DNA of 64,000 nucleotides from Laccaria trichodermophora (lineage: Eukaryota; Basidiomycota; Agaricomycetes; Agaricales; Hydnangiaceae), in assembly GCA_018417955.1 (NCBI GenBank), contig JACTVC010000007.1:1054001-1118000 (forward strand). The letters run 5' to 3'. Shown here piece by piece: positions 23,467 to 36,300 of this stretch. Numbering within the stretch: the stretch's first letter is position 1; every line of letters begins with the position of its first letter. A program made the translations under genes and the position numbers. Below the pieces are notes generated by a model. The model searched no databases and was not told the DNA's origin. It was given only the letters and a program-made list of their open reading frames with translations.

Positions 23467-25036
23467 TTATTTCTTGACGGTAGAGGCGCTTGCGGGGTCG
23501 GGAGTTGACTTGAGAGTGGGACGTGGACCTACCTGAGGAGGAAAGCCAGGACTAAGGTCCTTCCGGGAGGTCACCTGTGCGCCGCGTCTCTCCGTCATCA
23601 TCTCGAAGAGCTCTGCACGATCTGCACGCCGCTCAGCAGCATTTCGCTGACGATCTGCTTCCATAAGCTGATTTCGGAGATCATCAGCGACCCGTTGAGC
23701 TTCACGAAGCTGACTTGTAAGGGTGAAGATCTGGGTTGTCTGGAGGGCATTGACAGAATGTTCTTCGTTGCGAGCCCGCCGCGTGTCTGGGTCTAGCACA
23801 TTGGAGATGGTCGCAAGGAGGTTCTGGCTCGTATTCTGAGCAACATTTCGATTGGCAACACGATCAGCGGGAGGGCGTCGAGCAATCGGACCTCGAGTTT
23901 TTTCAACCTTGACTTTTGTATCAACTGGTTTATCGTCGTCGTCGTCAGAAGTAATGATGATGGCGTCGCTGGCATCAACAATTTCCGCGTCGTCAAGGTC
24001 CCGAGAGCCAGCCTTGTCATTCATGAGCTTCTCAATTTCGTGAGCACGTTGAACATGAGGGGGGCATTCAGCGTTGCCTGTCGGTTTCGAGGTTTTGACC
24101 AACTGATATAAACATGTTAATATGTACCACGTAGAAAATAAATACAACGCTTGCCTGCTTGAACTTCAATTCCAATGACTTAGCGGTGCGTACTGGCCGG
24201 CCATTCTCTTCAGCCCATTGATTGTAATCATCCGCAGCTGAATTCCAAGCTTTCCCACCAAGTGGTAGCTGCTCCTCGAGGATGTCGAACAGTCCCTCAA
24301 GATCCTCAGAGGCGTAGTTGGCGGCACCGGTTGCACGACCTCTAGGCTTCTTCACATCTGCGCTTTGAGGTGCAGGAGCGGATGCTTTGCGTTTTCGAAT
24401 TCCCGAACCTGAAGGATCAATGGCCTTCTGCTTGCCCTTGCCCTTTGACTCGGGACGGCGGGCACCAGCAACTTTACTTGCAGGACGAGCCATTGTTGCA
24501 AGAAGATGAGGGGAGGGAAAGTCGTCGTCCCCATCATTGGGGAGGGAAGGGAAAGTGGGCTCAGCGGTTGGAAACGATGAATTTGGCTGTGCATGGCCAA
24601 AGCTGTGAGGGACGTGAGGGGTGTGTGTGCGCTGACTGACAATCAGTTAAGTTATTGACGAAAATGTCTGAACCTACCTGGTGGATATCCATGGAATGGG
24701 TGGGAAAACCATATTGCATGTCCTGTGTGTAACCCATGCTCTACGTCACAGGTAATTAGGGCAGAGTTTAAGAACCAAATTGTGTGACATACGCTAGGGC
24801 GCTGTTGCATACTGCCGAGACCACTGCCGACAAATCCATCACGAAAGCTTGGTAGCTGTAATTCAATCCTCCCATTTAAATCAATTTTGAGTATTCAATT
24901 TTATTCCTACCTGGACTTGACGGCTAACCAGAGGGTTCATGGGGCCCCATTGGGCATGTCCACCAAAGCGAGAATAGTGGTTCCCATTCTCGTCGACGTA
25001 GGCTGGTTGCTGAGTGGTATTTTCAGGACCAGACAT
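23467..25036 (-). CDS. Myb/SANT-like DNA-binding partner of the Harbinger transposase
   Basis: Five exons on the minus strand: 25036-24911, 24855-24793, 24740-24678, 24631-24155, 24102-23467, all in phase, predicting about 454 residues. The fourth intron has a GC donor and AG acceptor. The N-terminus (MSGPENTTQQPAYVDENG, SRFGGHAQWG) is Pro/Gln-rich; the usual-looking ATG at 24493 is internal. The Myb/SANT-like trihelix is ASEDLEGLFDILEEQLPLGG to TAKSLELKFKQLVKT. A coiled coil (LREAQRVADDLRNQLMEAD) precedes the C-terminus. No stop is seen. In this superfamily the second protein binds the element ends and helps import the transposase; that function is from family knowledge. Confidence 0.85.
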
Positions 25037-25692
25037 CAAAAAAGGAGCGTGGTAAGCGAGACCAGTAGGCTTGAAACGAGAGACTAAAGTGAGTTTGAGG
25101 CTGTAGGGCGGAAAAAATCACCAACACACTTATATGTTCTGTCAAATCCACTCCTTGGAGAAAGATACGTCATATCCACTCCTTAGAGAAAGATACGTCA
25201 TATCCTCCACCACCCTCTCCACCATTGCCTCAGAGATGACCTGTGGAACTGCATTCTACAAGTCAAGATGGATATCCGCTCTCTGCAAAGATACCGGTGT
25301 TTGTCAAGGGTCAAAACACACAACTCGTATGAAATTTCCTACCTCTTTGTAACTTGTATATTTCTCCATATATCTCCGAGGTTTGAGCAGGTTCAGAAGG
25401 CGAGTTGCGAAGCGTCGAGTTTATGCACTGGACGGAGATGATAGATGGAGAGATCGTGATAAACAGGGCCAAGTGAGATCGATTGATGTCGGACAATGAA
25501 ACAAGGGTTTATTGAGACGATTTAGAACTAGAAGAGGGGGGGGGGGCCTCGTCCAGATTAAAATCTAGAAGAGGGTGCTCAATGACATGCGGAGTTGAAT
25601 TTTGACAGATGATGACCCATTTGGCAAACAGCATGGCGGCACGTCAGTTTAGAAAAATAATCTATGTTTCTAAATCTTATGGGAAGTCATCC
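25037..25692. other. Non-coding 5' flank of the Myb-like gene
   Basis: Contains a 28-bp direct repeat (CCACTCCTTGGAGAAAGATA type, twice, about 25150-25205) and a G homopolymer near 25542. No gene seen. It presumably holds the promoter of the Myb-like gene and ends in the right TIR. Confidence 0.5.
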
Positions 25693-26048
25693 AATGACTG
25701 TGATTGAGGGTTCATACAATATTTATTCACCAAAGTTCTTTTACTCATAATACTGTTCATAAAAGCAAGCAGTGACAATCCTACCAGGGCAGCTTTTCCC
25801 TCTGCCATCAAGGCCATGGTGAAATAGCAGAATTTGGCAGAAGTTTGTGGTGGTATGGAAGTACTGTCAAATAAATACAGTACTACTATTAGTCATGTAA
25901 TATATACTGAAATTACATGACTAATAGTCAGTGGTCAGTGAGTGACTGAAGTGCTCTTGGTAAACTTTCCACTGGACAACTGCCCATTCTGATATAATAT
26001 GTATTTTGGCAAAGTGTCCATCATATATGAAAGTAACAGCTACTGGTG
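25693..26048. repeat. Right part of the palindromic-family element that received Harbinger
   Basis: Carries the inverted copy (25860-25960) of 20890-21000 and ends ATGAAAGTAACAGCTACTGGTG at 26048, the same end as the 834-bp element at 16848. Confidence 0.6.
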
Positions 26049-26411
26049 TCATCACAGTGGAGGTGGTGTTGAATAATCCACACACTGACATCCATTTTAG
26101 TTGGCAGGCATGCAGCCCAATTGCCAAAAGACAAGATTGTTTGGGGGGAAGGGCCAGTGAAGGCAAATGCACATGCCATTTAATAGTCAAGATAGTATTT
26201 GGTTGTGACATGGATTTACAGATCCGGACCAGGCTTTGTGTGGAAATGCCAGATTTATTTTGTAACCCTAACCAATGATTTCTTGAGCATTGCAAATTCA
26301 CCACCCTGTGCAATGCCCAGCATAGTGCAGCTGTTATTTATTACCTACCTAGGTAATCAGTCATTTAAGCTGAAATAACAACTGCTGGTCAGCAGCTACA
26401 CACAGCTTTGA

Positions 26412-26759
26412 CTGTACTTCTCAGTCCCCCTATGAACCCTGCAGGACTGGCCAGAGTCCTGCCAAGCTCTCCAAACTCAGCAGGACTGGGATAGAAATAT
26501 GATGGCAATCAGGACACCATGAACTACATGTCAACCACAAACTTTTGTAGTCAAGATAACCTTTTGACCCTAACCTTAACTTTGTCATCTAATTCCAAGC
26601 TTTTGTAGTCTAAGTTCAACTTTTATAGTCTATGAGTAAACTTTGTAGTCTAAGTCTGACTTTTTTGTAGTCTATCCTCAATAGTGATGTCCTATGTCTG
26701 AAAACTACCAGAACTCGGCAGAGCTTGGCAGGAATCATAGGAGGACAATAAAGACCTCA
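26412..26759. mobile_element. 348-bp MITE with perfect 8-bp duplication AGCTTTGA
   Basis: Starts CTGTACTTCTCAGTCCCCC and ends AGGAGGACAATAAAGACCTC. AGCTTTGA flanks at 26404-26411 and 26760-26767. The subterminal words are GCAGGACTGG rather than GGAATCC. The middle is CTACAAACTTTTGTAG repeat. It is the smallest complete member of the asymmetric-end family. Confidence 0.88.
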
Positions 26760-26829
26760 GCTTTGAACAAGTGAGCCATTTTATCTAACCCTTCACAAAC
26801 TTTTCTCTGAACCTCCCACAGATTATATG

Positions 26830-27985
26830 AACCTGCCAAATAAGATCATCTAAAGCATCTATGAGAAATGGGACAAAATCAATATGAAGTCTATCCCTGG
26901 TCCACTCAGAGAACTAGATGAGTTGCTGTGCCTCATGCATCAATACCAATATGCTCAAGGCCTCCAATTTGACTGTGATGTTGACTTGAATTACCTCCCT
27001 CAGTGAATTAATCTCACCTGCCTCAACTACTCCATTTCCCCTGCCCCAGGCCATGACACTTATCACCTCTATCCAAATGATCTACATCAGGTGGAATGTC
27101 CATGGTATCAACCCCTGCAGTTCCCACTTCCACATCTTATAATTTTAGACATTTGCTTCAAAGAAGCTACATATTGGCTCCCCTCCATCCTTCAAGTCAT
27201 AAAGCCAGCCTTGAAGAGAATCACACTGAGGGATGGGGACAATGTTATTGACAGTGTCAGAGTGTTTGACTCCCCTTCAGGGAGTTTCTATATCAGCATC
27301 TTGAGATGTGCTTGATTTTGCCTTTTGTTGGTTCTGATAAGCAGGCAATCTGGATTGGGGAACTGTTTTTTGCTTTCCAAAAAGGACACATCAAGTTCCT
27401 TTCACAGAATGGTGAGTCCTGGATTGCAACATTTTCTTTAGTCTGCCCTGATCATTCAATGCAGACTTCCTTTCTGGTTTCAACTACAAACCTGAATTGG
27501 ACCTGTTTGACAGGGGTGAGTTCCTTTTTGAGGTGTAAGAAAGTCATGTATATAGCACTGGTGGCATAGGGTTAGGGATTTCATAGGACATACATTTGCT
27601 TCACACTCCTTGATGAAACATGAATCTTGAGTTCAAAGATCTTGATGAAGAAAACTACTCCCTGGCCACATTTTCTATCATATGCAACCAGCTCCTCAAT
27701 GATCCTAATACACATGGTGATTTCATATGCTTTGCTCTTACTGGAGCATATCATGGCATCGACCCTCACCAAGCCGTTCTTGAACCCTTTGCTGTCCTGT
27801 GTCCTCATTGTGTTGTTGCATTGTATTGCTGTCATGTTGTTGTGCTTCATGTTGTTATCATGTCATGGGTGGTTGTCATGGGTGGTAGTTATCCATCATT
27901 GAAAAGTGGTGGTGATGTGGATGGACATGAGTTGAATTCTCACTCATGGAATTTGCTCGTGTCCTTTCTGGAAAGAGGTCAGCCA
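26830..27985 (+). pseudogene. Decayed coding remnant, unidentified
   Basis: Plus-strand frames show protein-like stretches in several phases: YEKWDKINMKSIPGPLREL near 26850, YQPLQFPLPHLIILDICFKE at 27100-27190, and FKDLDEENYSLATF at 27630. In-frame stops (for example at 26995-27010) and phase changes break it. Composition is ordinary for coding DNA, unlike the repeats around it. I cannot name the family. Confidence 0.35.
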
Positions 27986-28029
27986 GCTGGTATGTAGAGC
28001 ATATAATATGACACCATGCCAAAGCCATC

Positions 28030-28105
28030 ATCATCCAACTGGTTGAGCACTTGTATCTGTAATGTCCAACTGATTTCATAAGGTCAAGGATTCAATTCTC
28101 TGAAG
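28030..28105 (+). ncRNA. Possible degenerate tRNA-derived sequence
   Basis: AACTGGTTGAGCAC resembles an internal box A and GGATTCAATTC, about 45 bp downstream, resembles box B of a Pol III promoter. No full cloverleaf forms by eye. It is followed by a TTATTATATAATAA stretch. Confidence 0.2.
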
Positions 28106-28281
28106 TTGTGTTTTTTTGTTATTATATAATAACAACAACAGTGACAAGCTACTGGTCCTACAAGACTCCTTGTACTGGAGTTGCTTGGGACCATTCCTGT
28201 AGGAATTCACTGGGACCCCACTAGGACTGGGACACAAAATTTGTATGGTGATCACCCAACATAAAAATTGTCCCAATTGTA

Positions 28282-29300
28282 GAGGTCTTATCAGTGCCCC
28301 CCTAATTCCTGCAGGATTCCGGTCATTCCTGCGGATTCTGGTGGATTCCAGAGGAATGAAATTTGGCAGGGAGTCCTGCTATTTTCTTCATTCCGGTGCT
28401 TTACCATTCCAGCGGAATTTCGGCATTCCGGAATTGTGACTGGAATTGTCCCCAGATTGGCAAAAACGGAATGCAACCAGAATCCAGTTTGGCAACAGCT
28501 TTCACGCTTGTCCAAACACAACCCTCTCTCCTCCCACCACCACCAACCTCTCCTCCCACCACCACCAACATCCCTGCTCCTCGTAAACGCACGCCTGCTA
28601 CCCACCCACGCCACATCACCACAGTCACCTGTGGCCACCACCGCTCACAAATGTTGTCGACCGCCAACAACAACCACATCAACAACAACGCGGCAATGCC
28701 ATGTCAGCAAGCAAATGAGCCCCGGCAAGGTCGAGGCGACAAAAACAGACTGCGAGGGACAACCACGTCAACACACGACCACGCCCACGGAACACGACAC
28801 GCCCCACGACGTCAACGGACGACAACCACGCCAGCGGACGCACACGTCAACACACCACCACCACGTCAACAGACGACAACCACGCCAACGGATGCCTATG
28901 TCAATGCACGACAACATGCCCCCGCTGATGGGAAACCAAGGTGCCACATCACTGTCAGCGACGTGGCAACCAAACAACAAACGACAACAACGATGTTGTC
29001 GTTCGTCATTCACACAAAGGTGAGTCCCCTGACTCTCCTTCATCCTATCCCATCTCGCTAACAGCCACCATGACATGACATGACAACGACAAGTGCATTG
29101 TCCCTCCCCCCTTCCCTTTCCTGCCCCCCTTCCTTTTCATACCCCCCTTCCCTGTCCCTCCCCATTTCCATGTACCCCCATTCCCTGTCCCTCCCCATTT
29201 CCATGTACCCCATTTCCATGTACCCCCTTCCTTTTCCCTCCCCCCTTTCCTGTCTGTCCCTCCCCATTTCCTTGTCCTTACCCCCTTCCCCATTTCATTG
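28282..29300. mobile_element. Left part of a KDZ-family non-autonomous element
   Basis: Starts GAGGTCTTATCAGTGCCCC and has the 190-bp GGAATCC array as at 1191, then TTGG/ACCACCACC-rich and CGACAAC-rich DNA and a polypyrimidine tract (29095-29295). It is interrupted at 29301 by another element. No right partner with the matching duplication was found in the window. Confidence 0.65.
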
Positions 29301-30981
29301 CTGTACTTTTTGATGCCCTACATATTCCCGCAGGAATGGGTCCATTCTGCTGGATTCCACTGGATTCCACAGGAATGGACTGGAATCCACAGGAATGGAC
29401 CGGAATCCACAGGGATGGGCCTGGATTCCACCAGATTCTGACAGAAGGGACATGTATAAGTGCTTGTAAATACAAATGTGTGTATATAAACTGACTTTTG
29501 TAGTCTATCAGTGTTATTATCCATTTTAGGGTATGCACCTTCCTTTTTGGGTCAAATTTCCCACGATACAATAGTTGTAGCCCTTTCTCTCAGCTTTGTA
29601 AATGTGTTGAAATCATATTGTTTTGTGTTGTTTTCATGGAGAAAAATACAAAAAACAAACAAAAACGCAACACTTTTGAAAATCTTTTACCTTATATCTC
29701 CACAATGGGAGCACTTCAGAACACAATTCAACCAGATTTAGGAAGCTACAGTGCAGGGCTACAACTTTTATTTTGACCATTTTTGGTAATTGGTCATGTG
29801 ACCATCATCCTGACATCCCATTGAATGAACCCTGACAAGCAGAATCCTCGTTATCTTGAATTTCTTGACTTTTTGGTCATACAAGATCATATTTCTTTTT
29901 GTGGGTATATATAAATAGATAAATGACCCTGACATGGACCCTGAAGGCAGTGCCTTATATTGTATACACTATACCAACTCTATTTTTTTGTGAATTTTCT
30001 GCTATTCTTTTACTAGAAATACTTAAATTTCCTTTTTTGGATATGTACCCTGAGCCTGACAACAGCTATTTGGAAATGTGCACAGACATGTAAACAGTAC
30101 CCCAACATTGTCAACAATGGTTAACATCATCTCTCTTCTGTTTTTCTGTTTTTCTGGTTATATTTGCACTAATTACCATATTTGGAAATGTGCACAGACC
30201 ATGTAAACATTACTCCAACATCATCAATAACAGTTAAAACCATGTGTATACCTTTTCCCCTTCTTTTCTGATCTTCTGGCTATATTTGCATCAATTACCA
30301 TATTTGGAAATGTGCACAGACCATGTGAACACTACTTCACCATTGTCAAGAACAGTCTACATCATGTTCATTCTATTTTCTCTTTTTTCCTGATTTTCTG
30401 GCTATATTTGCATTAATTACCATATTTGGAAATGTGCACAGACCATGTGAACACTACTCCAACATTGTCAACAACAGTCTACATCATCTTCATTCTTTTT
30501 TCCTAATTTTCTGGCTATATTTGCATTAATTACCATATTTGGAAATGCGCACAGACCATGTAAGCAATACCCCAACAACATCACCAATAGTGAGCACCAT
30601 CTCTATTTTTTCTCTCTGTTTTCCCTGATTTTCTGGTTATATTTGCATTAATTACCATATTAGGAAATGCGCACAGACCATGTAAACAGTACCCAAACAT
30701 CCTTACCACCACCCTATTTTTTTTCTGATTTTATTACTAATTTTTATCTGAAAATATAGAACTTGCCATATTTGGCAATTTTTAGTGTTCATTCCGGTCA
30801 CTGCATTCCAGTGCCATTCCGTTCCAGTGCATTCCGGGGACTGTTCCAGTGAAAATCCCGGAATAACAATATTCCGTGGCTGGAGTGAAATTTTGGCTGG
30901 TAAATTCCACTGGAATGGCACCGGAATCCACCGGAATGACCGGAATCTGGCAAGAATATGTAGGGCATCACTAAGACCTCC
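29301..30981. mobile_element. 1.68-kb non-autonomous element, relative of 60179-61832
   Basis: Starts CTGTACTTTTTGATGCCC and ends GGGCATCACTAAGACCTCC, like the element at 60179-61832, with the same internal order: GGAATCC array, conserved 300-bp block (29520-29870), then about six tandem units of 115 bp (CCATATTTGGAAATG, GCACAGACCATG). The flanking octamers do not match (TTTCATTG left, GGCAGTCA right), so one flank has been rearranged since insertion. Confidence 0.75.
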
Positions 30982-30999
30982 GGCAGTCAAGCTGGAAGA

Positions 31000-33290
31000 G
31001 CCGATCTTGAAAGATACAGGTACACAGCATGTTGAACAGGTCGTTCATCCTGCCCAGCGTCCAGACATTTTTTAAATCCCTTGTAAAGTATCGATAGAAT
31101 TCAGGCTGGCTGGGTAGCACATCTTGGAGGATATGATCAATAATCTCAATATCAAAGTCAGAAAGTTTTTACAATCATATAGATTGATCTTACCATGGTC
31201 TCTATAAAAGCTTCCACACATGACATTGAGGGAGCAATTCTTTCCATGAATCGGTGGGCTTCATCTTTGGGGGACCTCATCATAAGAAGTCTTCCATCTG
31301 ACCCGAAGGAGACTTCTCGAGTGAGCAGGCATGTCAATAGCTTTTGAATCGCAGTACTAGCATGAATCCCTTCCTGCCGGTTGAGCTATATGTAAGAATT
31401 AGTAAGTCCAAATGTGTTTTTTCAAAAAATTGTGCTTAGCAGACCTCTGGAGAAAACTCAAAGGTATTCGAGAGAACGAAAAACTTCATGAGAGTGTGGA
31501 CATTTTCATGAGGAAGGATGTTCGTAAATATTTCTTGTAATTTTTGCTTGAGATATGCATAAATCTGTTCATAGGCCGAGTAGAGAATGTTGAGAGTGAA
31601 CGTGTCTGGGACATTGATTCCTTCACGGTGTCGGATCCACCAGATAACTATTTTCAGCACAATTAGCACTAGGTTAGAATTTTGAAATAAAACTTACTCG
31701 TTTCTGGTGGTGTTGCCGTTTCAGCCCGATATATCTCCCTCCAGATATTGTAGATGAAATTTCGGATCATTGCATCGTTTTCAGCCGCATCTTCTCCAGC
31801 AGCGATTGTTGAACCGCACAGGATCTCTGTCCATAATTTTTGTCTGGCTCGATAGATGCAGCGCGCTAGGTAGGGGGCGCAAACCTCGAAGATCCAGTCC
31901 TAATCACCAAAGCCAGAAGTTGATACTCAAATGTTAAAGTTAATGACAGCGTAGACAACTTGCTGGGATCATGGCACCCTCTTCAAAAGCCTGACAAAAC
32001 AAGAATCGGTATTCCAGCCTGACAATAGTCATTGTTGGTTCTAGAAGTTGATTGAAGCGGTTTATGTAATCTGATTGTAGAACCAGAGCTGGTTCAGGTT
32101 CAAAAGATTAGTATAAATACATCAACTCTGAATTCAACTTACATCCCTGGACGATGGCAGGCATTGAATCAATCTTATGCAGATCACAATCCCCAAGTCA
32201 GACACATTGGAATATTCAGAGTACCATGTTGGCTGTTCACGTACCTCAAACACTATGTCCAAGGGATCTGGACTGACCAAGCTGGCTCCTACCACATCTG
32301 GCTCGTGCATTCTCACATTGGTGATGTCTGTGTCTCTAAACAGAGCTTTCAGGCTTACGCCTTGTTTCTTGACATTGACCATCTGAAGGAAACCTCCTAT
32401 GACAGCCAACCCATACTAAAAAAGAATTATTGCAAAAATAACAAGATCGCTAGATTGTCTACTCACAACGAAGGACTTCTCACTATACAAGCATGCTAGC
32501 TCAAAGTTTGAGATTTGATAAGAATTGATGTAAAGGAGTTCTCCATTGAACAAGGCTGCATTCTGTGCACCGACAGATTGTATGACCCCAATGGGCCTTG
32601 CCTGTTGCTCAGCATTAGTTGAGGTAAAAAAGTGTATTGGAGCCTCACTATCGTTTCTCTTCCTAGCGCCTGTCCTCAGGAGCACCTTATGAGATGTGAT
32701 CTGAGAGGCAGTGAGTGACTTACAGAATAGTATGGGGTGAGCCCCCACGGCTCCACCAAATAGCCTTTGAAGGTAACTTCGACGCCGTTAGTAAACTGTC
32801 GGTCAAAGGCCCGCCATTCCAAAAAGGTGGTGTTTTGCGCGTGGGACATAATGGCCATCTGTTGCACCTCCATCTGCAAAAGATTGATCTACAATGATGT
32901 GATTGATAAGCAAACAAACGGCTGATTGTTCATAAGTCGGAATATTCTTACATAAAGTGGTGTAGCACAGCCCAGCTCAAAGTCATAACTGACCGATCCA
33001 ATGTAGTATCTGTTTGACATGAAGTTGTGAATGAGAGAATTGGCCAATTGATAATCCTGTATATATCATCGTGACTGTTTCGCATTCAAAGGTAATAACC
33101 TAAAACCTTGATAAGGCGGGAATCAATATACACATACTATCAGATGCTCTCACAATTGAGCCCAGGTCTGCAGCTGGTTGGATAATTTCTGTCACAAAGC
33201 TGATGTTTAAATAATGAATTCGCATGTGTATGTGCATGGCCCAAATTTTCTGAACTGTTGGGGTAGTTGGTTTCTGTAGGCTCTACTTAA
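31000..33290 (-). CDS. Unidentified multi-exon gene downstream of the Plavaka gene
   Basis: Minus-strand protein-like exons separated by short introns include NFMSNRYYIGSVSYDFELG (about 33040-32960), MAIMSHAQNTTFLEWRAFD (32880-32750), FFTSTNAEQQARPIGV to CLYSEKSFVV (32700-32470) and GGFLQMVNVKKQGVSLKALF (32400-32150). Further exons are around 32080, 31850, 31640-31440 and 31330-31200. Donor GTGAGT and acceptor TTTTTTAG near 32465-32415 support splicing. The start is unclear and the 3' end meets the element ending at 30981. I do not recognise the protein. It may be the second gene of the same Plavaka element or an interrupted host gene. Confidence 0.4.
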
Positions 33291-33337
33291 TCATGCAGAC
33301 CACCCTTCCCCATGTCCCTGACCTGCGGTAATGGTGA

Positions 33338-36300
33338 CTAGTCGTCATATTCGGCGAACACTGAATATGAAGAGCCTGCATCAGAACTCTCGTCCACATC
33401 TGGCACATCTTCTCCTTCATCTTCCTCAGCTTGCCCATCTTGATCTGAGCTGCTATCCTCCTCAGAATAATCTTCATCATCACTATGGGCTACATTTTTG
33501 TCAAGGTCTTTGGGGTTGTGGTTGAGCTTTTCAGTTTCCAGGTCAACATCCATGTGCACTGTACCTGTCGCTAGCGGGCTCGCACGAGGATAAGCACCAG
33601 CTACGCTATTGACATTGACGTGGCCAACACCAAGACCAAGATGATAGTGCATGACCATGTCTCTGTCAGCAAACCTAATAAATGTTAACAGGTTCAAGAA
33701 TCATAGGATGTTGCTAATTGCTCACCGCCCAACATAATACTGATGGAAGTCATCAGAATCCCTGGCAGAAGGAGAAAGTCCCCGACCATCAGCATATTGC
33801 TTTCCGATGGAAAATACTGGAAGAAGGTGACATGATTGGATGACTTCACTAGGATCCAGAAATCCAAATGATTCCTTGTTCACCATTGCAGGAAATGAGA
33901 GGCGTTCAAGTTCATGCCCTTCCCAACTCCCCCGGCATTCCTGCTGAAACCATTGGACCCAAAGAAATTCGAGCCTTACTGGGAGATGACTAGAAAGACC
34001 TGCACCGATGTAGACAGCATTGACATGAAAAATCCCAAGGACCCTCGCATGTGTGAAAGAGATTGCCAAATCGCTGCTCCCCAAGTCTTCCCTAGGTAGG
34101 ACCATGACATCGCGTTTGACTGTGTTGACGTTAATAGTATCCTGAGCCCTACGAACATCGTATGTTGTATAGTTGATGTGCATTAGATTATGGCGATATA
34201 GACGGTTGTATCTGAAAACAACACTTTCAGCGCTGGACACGGCGGCCACAGGCCCAGAGGTGCTTGGATGGAGATGGAGTGAGCCCAACAACGTGTGCTC
34301 TTGGAGTGCTTCTTTAAGCCGAGGAAGTAGATGTCTTGTAAGTTTTGGAAAGAAGTTCTGCTTTACAGTCAAAATATGTTTCGGTTTCGATCAACTCACC
34401 CACCTTGACTGCTGGGTCTCCGGAGTGGCTTTGAAGAAAAGTGCCTATATCTTCATATTGTGTTTCAGATATACCAATATGATGATGCTTTTCCCCAGAT
34501 CTATCTAAGGTCTCCCGTGGTTTGGTTGGCAAGAGTTTTCGCTTTAAGCACTGCAAATGTGCTTCTCGGCGTTCAATGCGAGTTAATTGGTGAATAAAGA
34601 GCTTCTTATCAGTGCGCTTATATCGTGTCTTCGGCCTGCGGTGCTCCAATTCGCCCTGTGGATCAGATTATTTTCCGTCGACTATGTAGAGATGTCTCGG
34701 AGCTCACAGTTTCAGTACTATACAAATCCGTTGTCCCATAATCCTGTATGTGCTTGACATAGTCACCAAGAGAGTGATGCTTGTACGTATTCATATTGTA
34801 AGTCTTGCCCTTAAATTCTGGCTTCTGCTCGGGGTCCCTTGTACCTTTTGTTCCAGCTGGCGCTGACAGATCAGTTGACCCCATAGATTCCGATGAAGCA
34901 GGCCCTTCATGTAACATTTGGGGCTGCGCTAAATGGGGTGATGATCCATCACCTGCATTGTTTACAACAGATCTCCCACTAGATCTTTTGGCCTCTTTCC
35001 ATTTCCAGGCCTGGTGCTCACAAGCAAGCTCGCAGGTGGCAAACTTGGGACAAATGACATTCGTGAAATCACGAAATGCAGCGCCGATCTTGGTTGTGAG
35101 CCTGTCTAAAATATCGAGGGTGGCATCGGTATGCATTCGAAGTTTAGCGAGGCCATGCCAATGGGCGCAAAGAAATAATAGCCTTCTCACAGCGAGATCG
35201 TGTTCTTTGGGAATGAGACCATCGAACACAGGAATCGCACACTGTAAAGGAATCTGTAGCTCAGATAAAAGTGGTGAACAAGCCGTTTTGGAAACAAACC
35301 TGCAGAAGGTCTTCAAAGTCACGGGCTGCCATTTTTCTCATTTCCAAAACATTCGATGAAAATTTGCGAATGGTTGCGGTGCCAAAGGATGGAATCTGCC
35401 GATACCTGAAATTGCGTGTTATGAAATACAAAAGGTATACATTTCATAATCACCTTTGGTCGAGTTCATTCAGTAAGGCAGGATTGATGCTTGAGATAAT
35501 CCAAAGAAGGTGTGTAAAAAGAGCTTTCCAAACACCCAATTCAAACTCATGAAGCAAATCTACCGCAAGTATACCAAAAAAATCGAAACCGAGGCCATGC
35601 AATCATTCGGAAAAAGCATTCTTTCAAACAAATATTGGTATTTCCTTTGCTAAGGGCAAATAAAGAAATCACCAAGTTAGGGACCAAAGACTCCCGTTTC
35701 AAGATTTTCTCCACCGCAGCACTATTCACCATATAGTTTTGCTCGTAGATTATCCACCTAGCACCGGAAATCTCGCTTCTCTTCTTTGCATTGTCAGACC
35801 GTAACAAGGTTTCATGGAGGCGGCGGTCATTAGCAGTCCCCAGATTCTGAATAGTGGACTTTGGAACTAAACATCGCGGGCATGGGCAAATGCCTTTGTC
35901 TTGAATACTAGCCAATATGATTCTGTATAGGGTTAGATCAATCATTACCGAAAAGTTCGAACAAATTGTCAGCTTACTTCTCAGGATAATCGGCTGCGTA
36001 AGTGAAGATTCGTGGATAGAGACGGCAGAGGACACCATCTCCACATTTGATGGCAATACCATGTTCCCAAGCAGCAACAAAATCTGCATCCAAGAGGACT
36101 TTCATTTGCTCGTGGAAGAGCTTGCGGTGGCAATGAGTGTAGAATTGGCTATTGGGTCCCTTTCCCCCTGCCAACTTTGAAGCAAAATCATTGAATGAAG
36201 GTGGTAGCTAGAAGGAAGGGGGTCAGCTCAGTCATGAACTTGGACAAGTACTCTTAGTCCCACCTTTTCAAAATAGGCGACATGATTACATGAGTTAAGA

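Larger units (their letters stand above)
21227..25692. mobile_element. Complete PIF/Harbinger transposon with AAT duplication
   Basis: The left end GGATGACTTCCCATAAG is repeated inverted at the right end (25676-25692). AAT flanks both sides (21224-21226 and 25693-25695), the 3-bp duplication typical of the superfamily. TIR similarity continues imperfectly for about 40 bp. Two convergent genes are carried: a DDE transposase (plus) and a Myb/SANT-like protein (minus), the standard two-gene layout. 22767-23466 between the genes is AT-rich with no gene seen. Confidence 0.9.
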
